Shown piece by piece: positions 10,912 to 21,700 of a stretch of DNA of 64,000 nt (position 1 is the first letter of the stretch; every line of letters begins with the position of its first letter). The stretch spans positions 186,001 through 250,000 of the forward strand of contig JAWPHD010001289.1 of assembly GCA_037043455.1 (NCBI GenBank). The letters run 5' to 3'. The notes beneath the pieces are model-generated. The model saw nothing but the letters and a program-made list of their open reading frames with translations. It was not told where the DNA came from and searched no databases. Both the position numbers and the translations under genes were made by a program. This DNA comes from Cyrtodaria siliqua. Lineage: Eukaryota; Mollusca; Bivalvia; Adapedonta; Hiatellidae.

Positions 10912-11901
10912 GTATTCACCTGTGAAATGTTACTGAAGTTTAAATGTGATCATCCTAATCTGAAATGTCTTACGTAAGGCAAAGAGAAAGTAGAGAGAAA
11001 GATGAAATGAGTGATAAAAAGAGATGATAAACTGATTAAATGTTTAAAACACAACACAATCGTGGGATATACTGTCATCATGTGACATTATTATGGGCTA
11101 AGGTTCAACTGATGATTTCTAAAGGATGTTGTTACATACACATGTTTAAATTTAATTAATTTAAGTTATAACAATCATGCCAACAAACTTCCGCGGATTC
11201 AGTAATTAAGATTCTAACCAGGCTGCAGATGTAAGATGCTGATCACACTTTCATGAAATAGTTTGTCATCTTATAATGAATTCAATGCTGACAAAAGTGT
11301 TGATGTAGGTAAAAATATGTAAAATATGTTTTTTCATTGTTTTTTTTTTTTTGGTGGGGGGGGGGGGGTGGCCCTACTTCTCAACCCCTTTTATCTGCTC
11401 CTTTCATTTGCCTCCCCTCACTCCGTCTTCCGCCAGCTTTGTTGTTGTCCCTCCTACTGGATGATGATCTGTTTTGACATACTTTCTGCTGAAGCCTCGC
11501 TGTATATTCCGTTTCTACGACGACCCTCGCTGTTCACCCGCAGTTCACCTGATGTTTCTCTTTTTTCCTTTGGATTGCACTGTTTCTGGGTCATTGCTGA
11601 TATGTCTTCTATTATTGTCTATTGCTGTGAAACAGCCTCCCCATAGTAATCCATGGTACTCCATTCAAGTTACTATGCCAATACTAGGCTACTGGCCACT
11701 GCATACTTTAGATACGAAGAACCAAGGAATTTCTGTCTACAGCTTCCCTTCTTTCAGTGAACGTCGGCCTTACATCGTCACAAGACAGCAGTGAGGTACT
11801 AACTACTCATAAAGCAAATTTGAGGGCCGAGAAGGTCGATTTTTGCCGTATGGTGATGAATGATAAGCAATGAATTAATGAAACATGATATGGAGAGACC
11901 A

Positions 11902-11972
11902 GCACCCGGCGTCGTTTGAACCTACGACCTTCCGCTTGTGGGCCCAGTGCTCTACCACTGGGCTATAGAGGC
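11902..11972 (-). repeat. tRNA-like sequence (left palindrome arm)
   Basis: Reads on the minus strand with an A-box-like TAGCCCAGTGGTAGAGC and a B-box-like GGTTCAAACGA. Stems pair poorly apart from the T stem, so it looks like a tRNA-derived SINE head or tRNA pseudogene, not a working tRNA. Its mirror copy is at 13640-13710. Confidence 0.45.
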
Positions 11973-12223
11973 CTCACAGAAAATATATATATATATAATT
12001 TCTATAAAGTCTTATAATTGTAATCAACTTGTCTTTTTTTTTAACTTTATCGTTTCATTTTCTTCAACAATACATTTATGCGGATATGCAGTGTGGTAGA
12101 GCTGACTTGGAATTCACCAACCAATCTTGAGAATATTCTTAGACTTAAGCCCAAGTATGCAAATTTCAATTACAAATATTTCCGAACGAAAAGGCAGTGA
12201 AAAATTAATAACACAAAACATGT

Positions 12224-12709
12224 TAATGAATGAATGAATGGTGTTTTACGGCACGTCGACACATAAATAGGTCATATTGTGCGCAAAAAAAATATGAAAA
12301 ATGAAGTATTAATTAAAAAATAATGTAAATATATAAAGATAAAACTATTAAAAATAAAATTAAAATAAGGGATGATCAGGTGTAATAAAAACTATGTATG
12401 TAAATCAATAAATGCCCGGCAATGGGTATATAAACAAGTAAATATATATAAGAACACATTACAATGATTTATATAGTCTGATCTCTTTCAGGAAATCTAA
12501 AACAAGACTAAAATCTACAGTATCAAATAACTCTTTCATAGTATTAACATTGTAGTACCTTTGACGCATAGGATCAAAGTCTACACATTCCAATAAGATG
12601 TGTTTGACCGTTAACGGTGCAAAGCAGGGTATACATTCCGGTAATTGCTCACCTTGTAATAAATATGAGCTCAGTATAAGGTAATTTGGTATTAGTTATA
12701 TGTAAATCT
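12224..12709 (-). pseudogene. Non-LTR retrotransposon 3' end, left arm (deleted copy)
   Basis: Mirror copy of 12721-13387. It ends in an (ATTC)n tail (plus-strand AATG at 12224-12240). About 185 bp of the coding part are missing at ~12669-12673, so the reading frame is broken. Confidence 0.7.
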
Positions 12710-13153
12710 AATGCTGCCTTAGATTTACATATAACTAATACCAAATTACCTTATACTGATTTTAAAAGTTGTATTAACACATATATTCGTAACTCTTGGC
12801 AAGCCGCTTGGGATTTGTCAGATAACAATAAACTCCATCCAATTAAACCGTTACTCGGAGAATGGCGTTCTTCTAGTAGACCCATTCGTCGAGAGGAAGT
12901 TGTCCTAGCCCGGTGCAGGATAGGGCATACACGTTATACTCATTCATATTTATTACAAGGTGAGCAATTACCGGAATGTATACCCTGCTTTGCACCGTTA
13001 ACGGTCAAACACATCTTATTGGAATGTGTAGACTTTGATCCTATGCGTCAAAGGTACTACAATGTTAATACTATGAAAGAGTTATTTGATACTGTAGATT
13101 TTAGTCTTGTTTCAGATTTCCTGAAAGAGATCAGACTATATAAATCATTGTAA
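12686..13153 (+). pseudogene. C-terminal fragment of a non-LTR retrotransposon ORF2
   Basis: The 155-codon frame holds RCRIGHTRYTHSYLLQGE, then CIPCFAP, LTVKHILLEC and a C-terminal helix region. This is the segment that follows the RNase H domain in Jockey/I-type non-LTR elements, with its Cys/His cluster. The reverse transcriptase and endonuclease are absent (5' truncated), and the first ~12 codons come from the palindrome spacer and left arm. The stop at 13151 is followed by ~220 bp of 3' UTR and an (ATTC)n tail at 13372-13387, the expected end of such an element. Clade assignment is inferred by eye from these motifs. Confidence 0.75.
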
Positions 13154-13387
13154 TGTGTTCTTATATATATTTACTTGTTTATATACCCATTGCCGGGCAT
13201 TTATTGATTTACATACATAGTTTATATTACACCTGATCATCCCTTATTTTAATTTTATTTTTAATAGTTTTATCTTTATATATTTATATTAATTTTTAAT
13301 TAATACTTCATTTTTCATATTTTTTTCGCGCACAATATGACCTATTTATGTGTCGACGTGCCGTAAAACACCATTCATTCATTCATT
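13154..13387 (+). repeat. 3' UTR and (ATTC)n tail of the non-LTR element
   Basis: AT-rich 3' UTR ending in GTCGACGTGCCGTAAAACACC and four ATTC repeats. Short tandem tails of this kind end many Jockey/I-like elements. The same junction is seen inverted at 12224-12250. Confidence 0.6.
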
Positions 13388-13639
13388 AACATGTTTTGTG
13401 TTATTAATTTTTCACTGCCTTTTCGTTCGGAAATATTTGTAATTGAAATTTGCATACTTGGGCTTAAGTCTAAGAATATTCTCAAGACTGGTTGGTGAAT
13501 TCCAAGCCAGCTCTACCACACTGCATATCCGCATAAATGTATTGTTGAAGAAAATGAAACGATAAAGTTAAAAAAAAAGAGAAGTTGATTACAATTATAA
13601 GACTTTATAGAAATTATATATATATATTTTTTCTGTGAG

Positions 13640-13710
13640 GCCTCTATAGCCCAGTGGTAGAGCATTGGGCCCACAAGCGGAAGGTCGTAGGTTCAAACGA
13701 CGCCGGGTGC
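13640..13710 (+). repeat. tRNA-like sequence (right palindrome arm)
   Basis: Mirror of 11902-11972 with one visible difference (CATTGGG here, CACTGGG there). A-box and B-box motifs are present and the T stem (GTCGT/ACGAC) pairs. The anticodon stem does not, which argues against a functional tRNA. Confidence 0.45.
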
Positions 13711-14695
13711 TGGTCTCTCCATATCATGTTTCATTAATTCATTGCTTATCATTCATCACCATACGGCAAAAATCGACCTTCTCGGCCCTCAAATTTGCTT
13801 TATGAGTAGTTAGTACCTCACTGCTGTCTTGTGACGATGTAAGGCCGACGTTCACTGAAAGAAGGGAAGCTGTAGACAGAAATTCCTTGGTTCTTCGTAT
13901 CTAAAGTATGCAGTGGCCAGTAGCCTAGTATTGGCATAGTAACTTGAATGGAGTACCATGGATTACTATGGGGAGGCTGTTTCACAGCAATAGACAATAA
14001 TAGAAGACATATCAGCAATGACCCAGAAACAGTGCAATCCAAAGGAAAAAAGAGAAACATCAGGTGAACTGCGGGTGAACAGCGAGGGTCGTCGTAGAAA
14101 CGGAATATACAGCGAGGCTTCAGCAGAAAGTATGTCAAAACAGATCATCATCCAGTAGGAGGGACAACAACAAAGCTGGCGGAAGACGGAGTGAGGGGAG
14201 GCAAATGAAAGGAGCAGATAAAAGGGGTTGAGAAGTAGGGCAAACCCCCCCACCCAAAAAAAAAAAAAAATGAAAAAACATATTTTACATATTTTTACCT
14301 ACATCAACACTTTTGTCAGCATTGAATTCATTATAAGATGACAAACTATTTCATGAAAGTGTGATCAGCATCTTACATCTGCAGCCTGGTTAGAATCTTA
14401 ATTACTGAATCCGCGGAAGTTTGTTGGTATGATTGTTATAACTTAAATTAATTAGATTTAAACATGTGTATGTAACAACATCCTTTAGAAATCATCAGTT
14501 GAACCTTAGCCCATAATAATGTCACATGATGACAGTATATCCCACGATTGTGTTGTGTTTTAAACATTTGATCAGTGTATCATCTCTTTTTATCACTCAT
14601 TTCATCTTTCTCTCTACTTTCTCTTTGCCTTACGTTAGACATTTCAGATTAGGATGATCACATTTAAACTTCAGTAACATTTCACAGGTGAATAC

Positions 14696-15755
14696 CGTTA
14701 AGGTGGCGTACTTTGCTAAGACAATACCCATACTAGGTGGGTTCGGGGGTATGTTCCCCCTAAAAAGATCGATTTCTACAAGCCATTTCCTGCGTTATGA
14801 TAGCATTTCATGCCATTATAAATGGTAACTGGTTCCTCTGGCAATATGCATCTTTCTTCACTCTTGTGGATATACACTCTAAAATCTAAGTTAAAAAGGT
14901 CAGGTAATTCAGTCAATATATGACATAGAGTTATAGGACATGTCTGTATGAGTTGGTGTAGTGATGGGAAATGTACCTATGAGGTTTCAATAGATTCCAT
15001 TCAGTAGTTATTGAGATATGAGCTTAATCTGAAATTCTAAGTATAAAAGGGGAGATAATTCAGTCAATAAATGACACAAAGTTATAGGACATGTCTCTAT
15101 GAGTTGGTTTAGAGATGCGAAATGTACCTATGAAGTTTAAATGAATTCCCTTTAACAGTTATTGAGATATGAGCTTAACGTAAAACTTTAACCAACAAAT
15201 CTAAGTTAAAAAGGGCAGATAATTCAGTCAATAGATGGCGTGGAGTTATCGGACATGTCTCTATGAGTTGATCTAGTGATGGGAAATATACCTCTTTAGG
15301 TTCAATAGATTACCTTTAGTAGTTATTGAGATTTGAGCTTAACCTAAAACTTTAACCAGAAAATAAGTTTAAAACGGCAGATAATTCAGTCAATAAATGA
15401 CATAGAGTTATAGGACATGTTTCTATTGATCTAGCGATTGGGAATGTACCTATGATGTTTTAATGAATTCCCTTCAGTAGTTATTGAGATATGAGCTTAG
15501 CCTAAAACTTTAACCAGAAAATCTAAGTTAAAAAATGGCAGGTAATTCAGTCAATAAATGACATAGAGTTATGGGACATGTCTCTATGAGTTGATCTAGT
15601 GATGGGGAATGTACCTATGACGTTTCAACGAATTCTCTTCAGTAGTTATTGAGATATGAGCTTAACCTAAAACTTTAACCGAAAGTTTGACGTCGACGAA
15701 GGGGTGACCGCAATAGCTCTCATTATTTTTCGAATAGTCGAGCTAAAAAGTGATT
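14696..15755 (-). mobile_element. Tandem-repeat element, five ~160-bp units, TTTTTAGCTC tip
   Basis: Five units of 151-165 bp (landmark AATTCAGTCAATA near 14905, 15057, 15222, 15383 and 15544) lie between unique ends. On the minus strand it starts TTTTTAGCTCGACTATTCGA followed by an AATAATGAGAGCT stretch. Nearly the same tip starts the unrelated-bodied insertion at 54145. The layout (conserved tip, central ~160-bp repeats, no ORF) resembles mollusc pearl/HINE-type non-autonomous Helentron relatives; that assignment is inference. It abuts the palindrome exactly. Confidence 0.65.
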
Positions 15756-17513
15756 CACATTTATCTCCCTTTACATAACATTTTATCTGTCAAACTGAAA
15801 ACTCTTTTAACCCATCACAGTCTCAGATAACTAATGGTATAAACACATTTAATTGTATGGATTTTATGGACTAATTAAGAAGGAAAATATAATCTAAAAT
15901 CGTTTATTTAGTAATGAATAAAAAAAAACACTCTAATAACATTTAGAGGTCACCGGAAACATGACACTCGAGTTGAGATAAAGATGATGATTGATGGGCT
16001 CGTTTACGCACGTACACCCACGTTCAAAGGGTCACCCAGATCTAGGACGGGGGTGGGGTGGTGGTGGCCGACCGCCGACCAAGATGGAAGAATAAGGGGT
16101 AGACAACACTATTATTATTGGTATTCGTTCTGAGATTATACCCCAATGCATACATGTAATTGATACTACATGTACCATGAATGTTGAAACGACAACCGGC
16201 CCCTTACGTACGAAGTGAACGATAACATTAAAGATGAAAAAGGTTGATTACACCACCAATTGTTAAGCAGCGAGCATTTAGTTGACACAGAAATAAGCTA
16301 AAACTGTAACATTCATAGTTCCAAAGGTATAGTCTCAAAAAAAAAAAAAAAAATTATGGGATTACTATAAATATAAATCTTAAAGGGACTACAGCTGGAT
16401 TTTTTGTTATCGAATTTCCTTAATTTTATAAAAGATTGCTTCATCTGACTCAAGCATAACTTTCCAAAAGATATCTATTTAAAAAAAAAAAGGTGTAATG
16501 ACCGTTAAAATAACCTTGTCACGCTGACAGGGTTTCTTTCTATATATTTTCCTTTGATCATTGATATTAATTCAAGGGACTGTAACTTCATTTTTCAAAG
16601 TTAGAAATGATATTTGTATTATTCATGTGTCTTGTAATAAGACTCACATCAAAAACATAACACTATAATAAACTTTTAAAGAGAGAAATCCAATTTTATA
16701 CGTTCATAAATTCGTCATAAATTCGTTTCCTTGTGAAATCAAACATTCGTAAATATTAATTCACTGGAACTGAATATACATTTTTTAAAGTGAGAGATGA
16801 TATGTTTATCGTCTAAGCTTATCAGAAAACCAGCTCTCACACAAACTTCAGATTCTTGGTATCAACTTTAATGCATCCCCTTAAAATAAAACCATCAAAT
16901 AAAAATAAATAATCGTGTCTGACCTAATAATCATATGACCAGACAAGACCTTAACCCCACACCCCTTCCCCCAACCCCCACAATCAATCAAAAAATAATT
17001 AATACTTGCAATTAGTTCGACGTTTTTGAGCATCGGAGTATTAAACCCAAGCCTTGTATAGCAACGTTATCGACTACTAGTAGATATAAATCGTGGGCAC
17101 AGAGGGGTTGATGTATTACTTTCCAGCAAAAACACCAGTTTTAACTTTACGGACAACAATCTCGGAACAAATATAATCAGATAAATAAAAGAATATCTGA
17201 AGATTAAAAATCAAGCAGCTTATTTTTTATATTACACATAAAAGATTGTCAAATAATTCCAAACAATAACTATCTCACAAACGTAAGCACGTAAGTTTGT
17301 TCAAAAATGTAGAATAAAATAATTCAAAATCATTTTAATGCACATTTCTTATGGTTCTGACTAAAATCGCGGAAAGAATGATAACTAAAAGAACAAGTGA
17401 ACGTAGTATTGACATACCCCAAAATACTTACTGATCTATTAATTTTTACCCAAAATATAATCTGCATCTTCCAAGGTTAGGGAACTAATAATGCTAAAAA
17501 TAACAGATCAAAC
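15756..17513. other. No gene recognised
   Basis: Intergenic AT-rich sequence with A-runs and a G-rich patch near 16045-16075. No open frame with a recognisable domain. Confidence 0.45.
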
Positions 17514-18159
17514 ATCATATTAAAGGGATCGATTTGGCTGAAAACAAATGACTGCGTAATGAAAGAACTCTTTGAACCATTCATCACAGTCCAAAAAATA
17601 TCAAAATCGGACTTCAAATAAAATGTGTGTGTGTGTGTGTGTAATTCTAAGGTTTATAGTCCGTCCGCCAACGAACACGTCAGGGTATACCTGACGCGAT
17701 GGGCACAATAGAGTCTGGACTGAAATAAAAATGTTATGGCAATTTGAAAATTAACAAAATGGCGGATCATGGAGGTGGCCACATTGTGAGTGTATGACGT
17801 CACTTACTCACTTCTGAACATTATTTTTTGCCAAATGCACCCCTGTGGTACATACATTTCAATATTTCTTTGATGCAACATGTTAAACATGTTTCCAAAT
17901 GAAATGGAAGGGTTAAAACAAAAAGTTTATACTGACTTTAAAATTCCTATTTGAATACAGAAAATATGAACTATTTTGTCGGCCATTTTGTTTGTTGTTT
18001 CCATGGAAACAAAGATGTCAACCAACTATTTAAAAATTTCAAATGTCCATTACTTTTTTATTTGAAGTACGATTTTGATGTTTGAACTGCTGTAAATGGT
18101 TAAAGAGTTCTTTCATTACAAAGTCACTTGTATTCAGCCAAACCTTTCACTTTAAGATG
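17514..18159. mobile_element. Large foldback element with ~105-bp inverted arms
   Basis: The left arm 17514-17623 and right arm 18055-18159 are inverted and ~80% alike by eye; both carry TAATGAAAGAACTCTTT and GACTTCAAATAAAA-type blocks. The 430-bp middle has a (GT)n run at 17624-17642 followed by the TTCTAAGGTTTA module described at 17643. No coding capacity. Confidence 0.7.
17624..17715. repeat. (GT)n microsatellite with its associated flank
   Basis: A GT run is followed by TTCTAAGGTTTATAGTCCG, then CGCCAAC and ACAATAGAGTCTGGACTG. The same string is attached to an AC run, inverted, at 36385-36487. A shorter version is at 34825-34875. This is a microsatellite-linked dispersed repeat. Confidence 0.6.
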
Positions 18160-18514
18160 AATACCTTATTATTCACATTCAACATAAATAAATGCCGAGG
18201 ACTTCAAAACAATAATGAGTGAAAACATATATCTTCCATTATGATAAAATACCTCCGAAATATCATCATACAGTTACAGCAAGCCTTTTATGTCAATACT
18301 AATAATATTTTACATATATTTATAACTACACCATCAGATTAAACAGTGATTAAACTTTTTCAGAAATTTCAAATGTAAATCTTGAACAGAATATGGGATC
18401 AACAGGAACTACATCATACAACTAGGAAAAACAATGTGTATACCACAAACACGGTATCACACTAGGGAGTAAATGATTTGTCCATTCCAACTGTCTCTGT
18501 CAATTACTAGACTT

Positions 18515-18756
18515 TTAAAAAGCCACCCGACTCCTTAATTGATCTAATGACAAACCAGACAAAGAGTCAGGATTTTGGGCCCTTGGCAGCCACATCTGGA
18601 GTATGCATGTTGACACATATGGTAACCGACAATGTGTGTCAGACTCTTGATTGTAGAACATAATGTCAATTGGCTTTGTAAAGCCACATGGCGGAATATG
18701 GTCTGCTCCAGTTGTAAAGGCAAGTAACTCGGAGAATGTAACGGGCACTTCTCCTT
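18515..18756 (-). CDS. SAM-UIM-HECT ligase, exon 12 (HECT C-lobe)
   Basis: Contains VTFSELLAFTTGADHIPP and RLPYVSTCILQMWLPR with the thioester cysteine (residue 689 of the protein), and ends LRSRVAF-stop. Acceptor GTATTTTCAG. Confidence 0.88.
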
Positions 18757-21700
18757 CTGAAAATACAAATTATTAAAGTAACTAAATGAAATATATTTTG
18801 CACGCAAAACGTAGTTTTTATATTGAAAAAAAGATGACAATAGGTTAACAAATTAATCAGGTAATAAAAAGCCAAAGATTGCAAGCTAACATAAACTTTG
18901 TTATTACCACATACCTAATCATGAAAACTATGTCACCAAAGGTTACAAACATTTTGTAACTAAGTCAAGGGCCATAACCATGGTGTTACTGAGTGTATCA
19001 ACAAACGAAACCCCAGCTTCAACTGATACTTAGTATTTTTGTGAAGTTTCATGACTCTAGCTCAATTCCCTTGGAGAAGTTCCCTCCACAAGGTTTTAAT
19101 TACACTTAATGGTAATTTTACTAAATCAAGTGCCATAACTGATTTTACTGAGCGAGTCAACCAAATAAACCCTAAGTGGACAACTACATAAGATGCTTAA
19201 TATACCTGTGAAGTTGTATGGATCTATTATGTTTAGTGGGGGATATAAAAAAGAGAATTACATATTTAGAGAACCCTATGATATGCTTGCATTGTACAGT
19301 TTTTTAACACCAGGGTTAACAGTCATATTAAATGTATTTAATTCCGCGTCTATAGTCATCCACGTTTTCATGTCCGACCATTAATTATGGTGAGAGTTCA
19401 CTTTACACAATGCTCACCACAACATGATGACTACGAAATTACAGTGATCATGCTCTCATTCTTAATACTGGAATTGACATGAATTATTAAAGCATATCAA
19501 ACTAGTTACTTAGAGCAATAAACAGTACTTATAGAATGACAAAATGTTTCAAGCTACCTTTCAACAGAACAATAACCAGGGCTTGCCCTCCCTATTGCCA
19601 ATGGAGACATTAGCTACAATTTTCCATATTTCGCTACAATTCTTCCTCATTTGGCTCAAGAAATTCGGCCAAGGTCTGTCAAAATTATATGTTTATCAAG
19701 ACAATATGACTCAACGAAATATTTAGCCTGTGCTACTCCTGAATATGTTACCTTCAATGGACTGTACAAACAGTTCCCACGCATAGACTGTAACATCCTC
19801 AAGTACCCTTGCATTAGATCCTTCTTCACTGTAGTTAATCTTAAACAGTGTGGCTATCTCATGTGCTGAAAGATGTTTCAGAGTGTGACAAAACACAGCT
19901 TTGAAGAGGTCTGCGTGTTGTTTGATGAAATCCCAGGCACTGCTGACTTCATTCATCCCTTCTATGAATTGACCAATTTCACATGAAATTCTGAAATTTG
20001 GCAATGGTAATAGTTACTATATTTTGTTACATGGAAAGTCTTTACAGCAGATATTGAGTTTTTTTAACTGAAATAGTTCTCTAGCCTGCGAATATAAATT
20101 ACACACAATGTATTCCTTGACTCAGGCTAAATATAATCAGAATCTCTCCGTTTTATTTTAATTATTATGAATCTGAAAGAGATTCCGATTATATTTAGCC
20201 TGAGTCAAGGAATAAATTGTGTATAATTTATATTCGCAGGCTAGTGAAATATTTCATTAAAAAACTGAATATCTGCCGCATATACACTGTTCACGTGGTT
20301 GTGATTACCTTGGCTTGAATGGTGTGCACCATGATGACCGGTTAGCTCAGTCGGTAGAGCACTGGACTTGTAACCCAGAGGTCGCCGGTTCGAGCCCGGT
20401 ATCAGCTGCACATTTTTCAAAATTATTATGAATCAGGGAGTTTCAAATTATATTTAGACTGAGTCAAGGAATAAACTGTGTATAATGGAAAGTCATGTAA
20501 CAGGACTTGAGATACGCACATAAACACTTTAGCCTAGTTTGGTGCCTGGTTAAAAGCTGCTCAAGTTACAGAGCAGTGCAGTGCTAATTTGGTAAATAAT
20601 TTACAACTTAAGGGCCATCTGCCTCAACAGCTTAACTACAGTTTCCTTTTGAAGTGGTCATACTTAGAGAAAATCAGAAGTTTAGTAGTTTTTACCTGTA
20701 ATAAAGGTAATGCTTCTTCAGCATGTGAATCATTTCCCCTTTACTGTCCACGGTCATGTTATACGGGTTACCGAAGCCTTGGTCGATCAGTGTGTCCCCA
20801 TGATCCAGAAGAAATTTATCTCTCTTTTCATATGTGTCAACATCTTCAAGCTGAAACATTTAAAATGCATGTATAAGAAACCCCGCGCTTGCAATCAGTA
20901 CTGATATTCATTCGATCTTTGGAGATTGCTAAGCCCGATACTTATATTTAGTGATCGGTGGTACATTTTCACTTACTTATTTTTCGATTCGGTGGTTCCA
21001 CTAGTCCGGCCGATAAAAGGCTCTGGGTATTGTTTAACTACTCATAGGATTTGTTGTCTGATTTTTAATACACGGGCTTCATAACCGCTGCTCCCAACTA
21101 AATTCTATTTTGTTTATTTCACTCTTCGGGGCATATACTTTTGTTAGATCCTGGGACCATACGCCGCTGGACATGGGGAGAACACATCTCCATGTCCACC
21201 GCCATATGCATGCCATCTTCGGGATGGTTAAAATTATGTACTATTGATTTTATGAATATTCAGTTATGCTCAACCCGGGGCTAGAGGGCGTGAGCGGTAG
21301 CTAGCATATTTCACTACCGCTCCTGAACAGTCTCAATAAAACCGAGACTGCAATATTTCGTATGTGTCGTGTTTGGCCGTTTCCAAAGGTACACTCTCAT
21401 ACTTTTTACATACAACTGCTTTCCATATTGTTCATGAGTAACGCTATATTCCATAATTATTAGCATACCCTGCAATATGAAATTTGATATTTTGATAGGT
21501 AATACAATGTAATACCGGTACTATTTTGACTTTTAGATGTAATATACGAGGGTCAGTCAATATGTTTTAAGACTGTCCTCATATATTCCATCCTATCACA
21601 GATACATCAATGAGGCTTGGGTTTCAGAAAATACTACATGTCATATACCCAATAATCAATAGGTGTCAGAAACAAGACATGATTCAAGCATAGGTCAAAT

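Larger units (their letters stand above)
10912..14695. repeat. Large palindrome (inverted duplication), arms ~1.80 and ~1.97 kb
   Basis: 10912-12709 is repeated as its reverse complement at 12721-14695, with an 11-bp spacer. The arms differ by scattered substitutions, homopolymer lengths and one ~185-bp segment. That segment (12759-12943) is present only in the right arm; the left arm has 3 bp in its place. Each arm carries the 3' part of a non-LTR retrotransposon, its (ATTC)n tail, a tRNA-like segment and a non-coding tract that gives identical 106-codon frames in both arms. Local inverted duplication or an assembly fold-back are both possible. Confidence 0.9.

Noticed and set aside
11326..11794. 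Two 106-codon open frames, repeated in the other palindrome arm
   Set aside because: They overlap in different frames, show no domain, and their duplication is explained by the palindrome itself.
20336..20408. Functional tRNA-Thr gene
   Set aside because: Acceptor stem mismatches and repeat context; kept only as tRNA-like.
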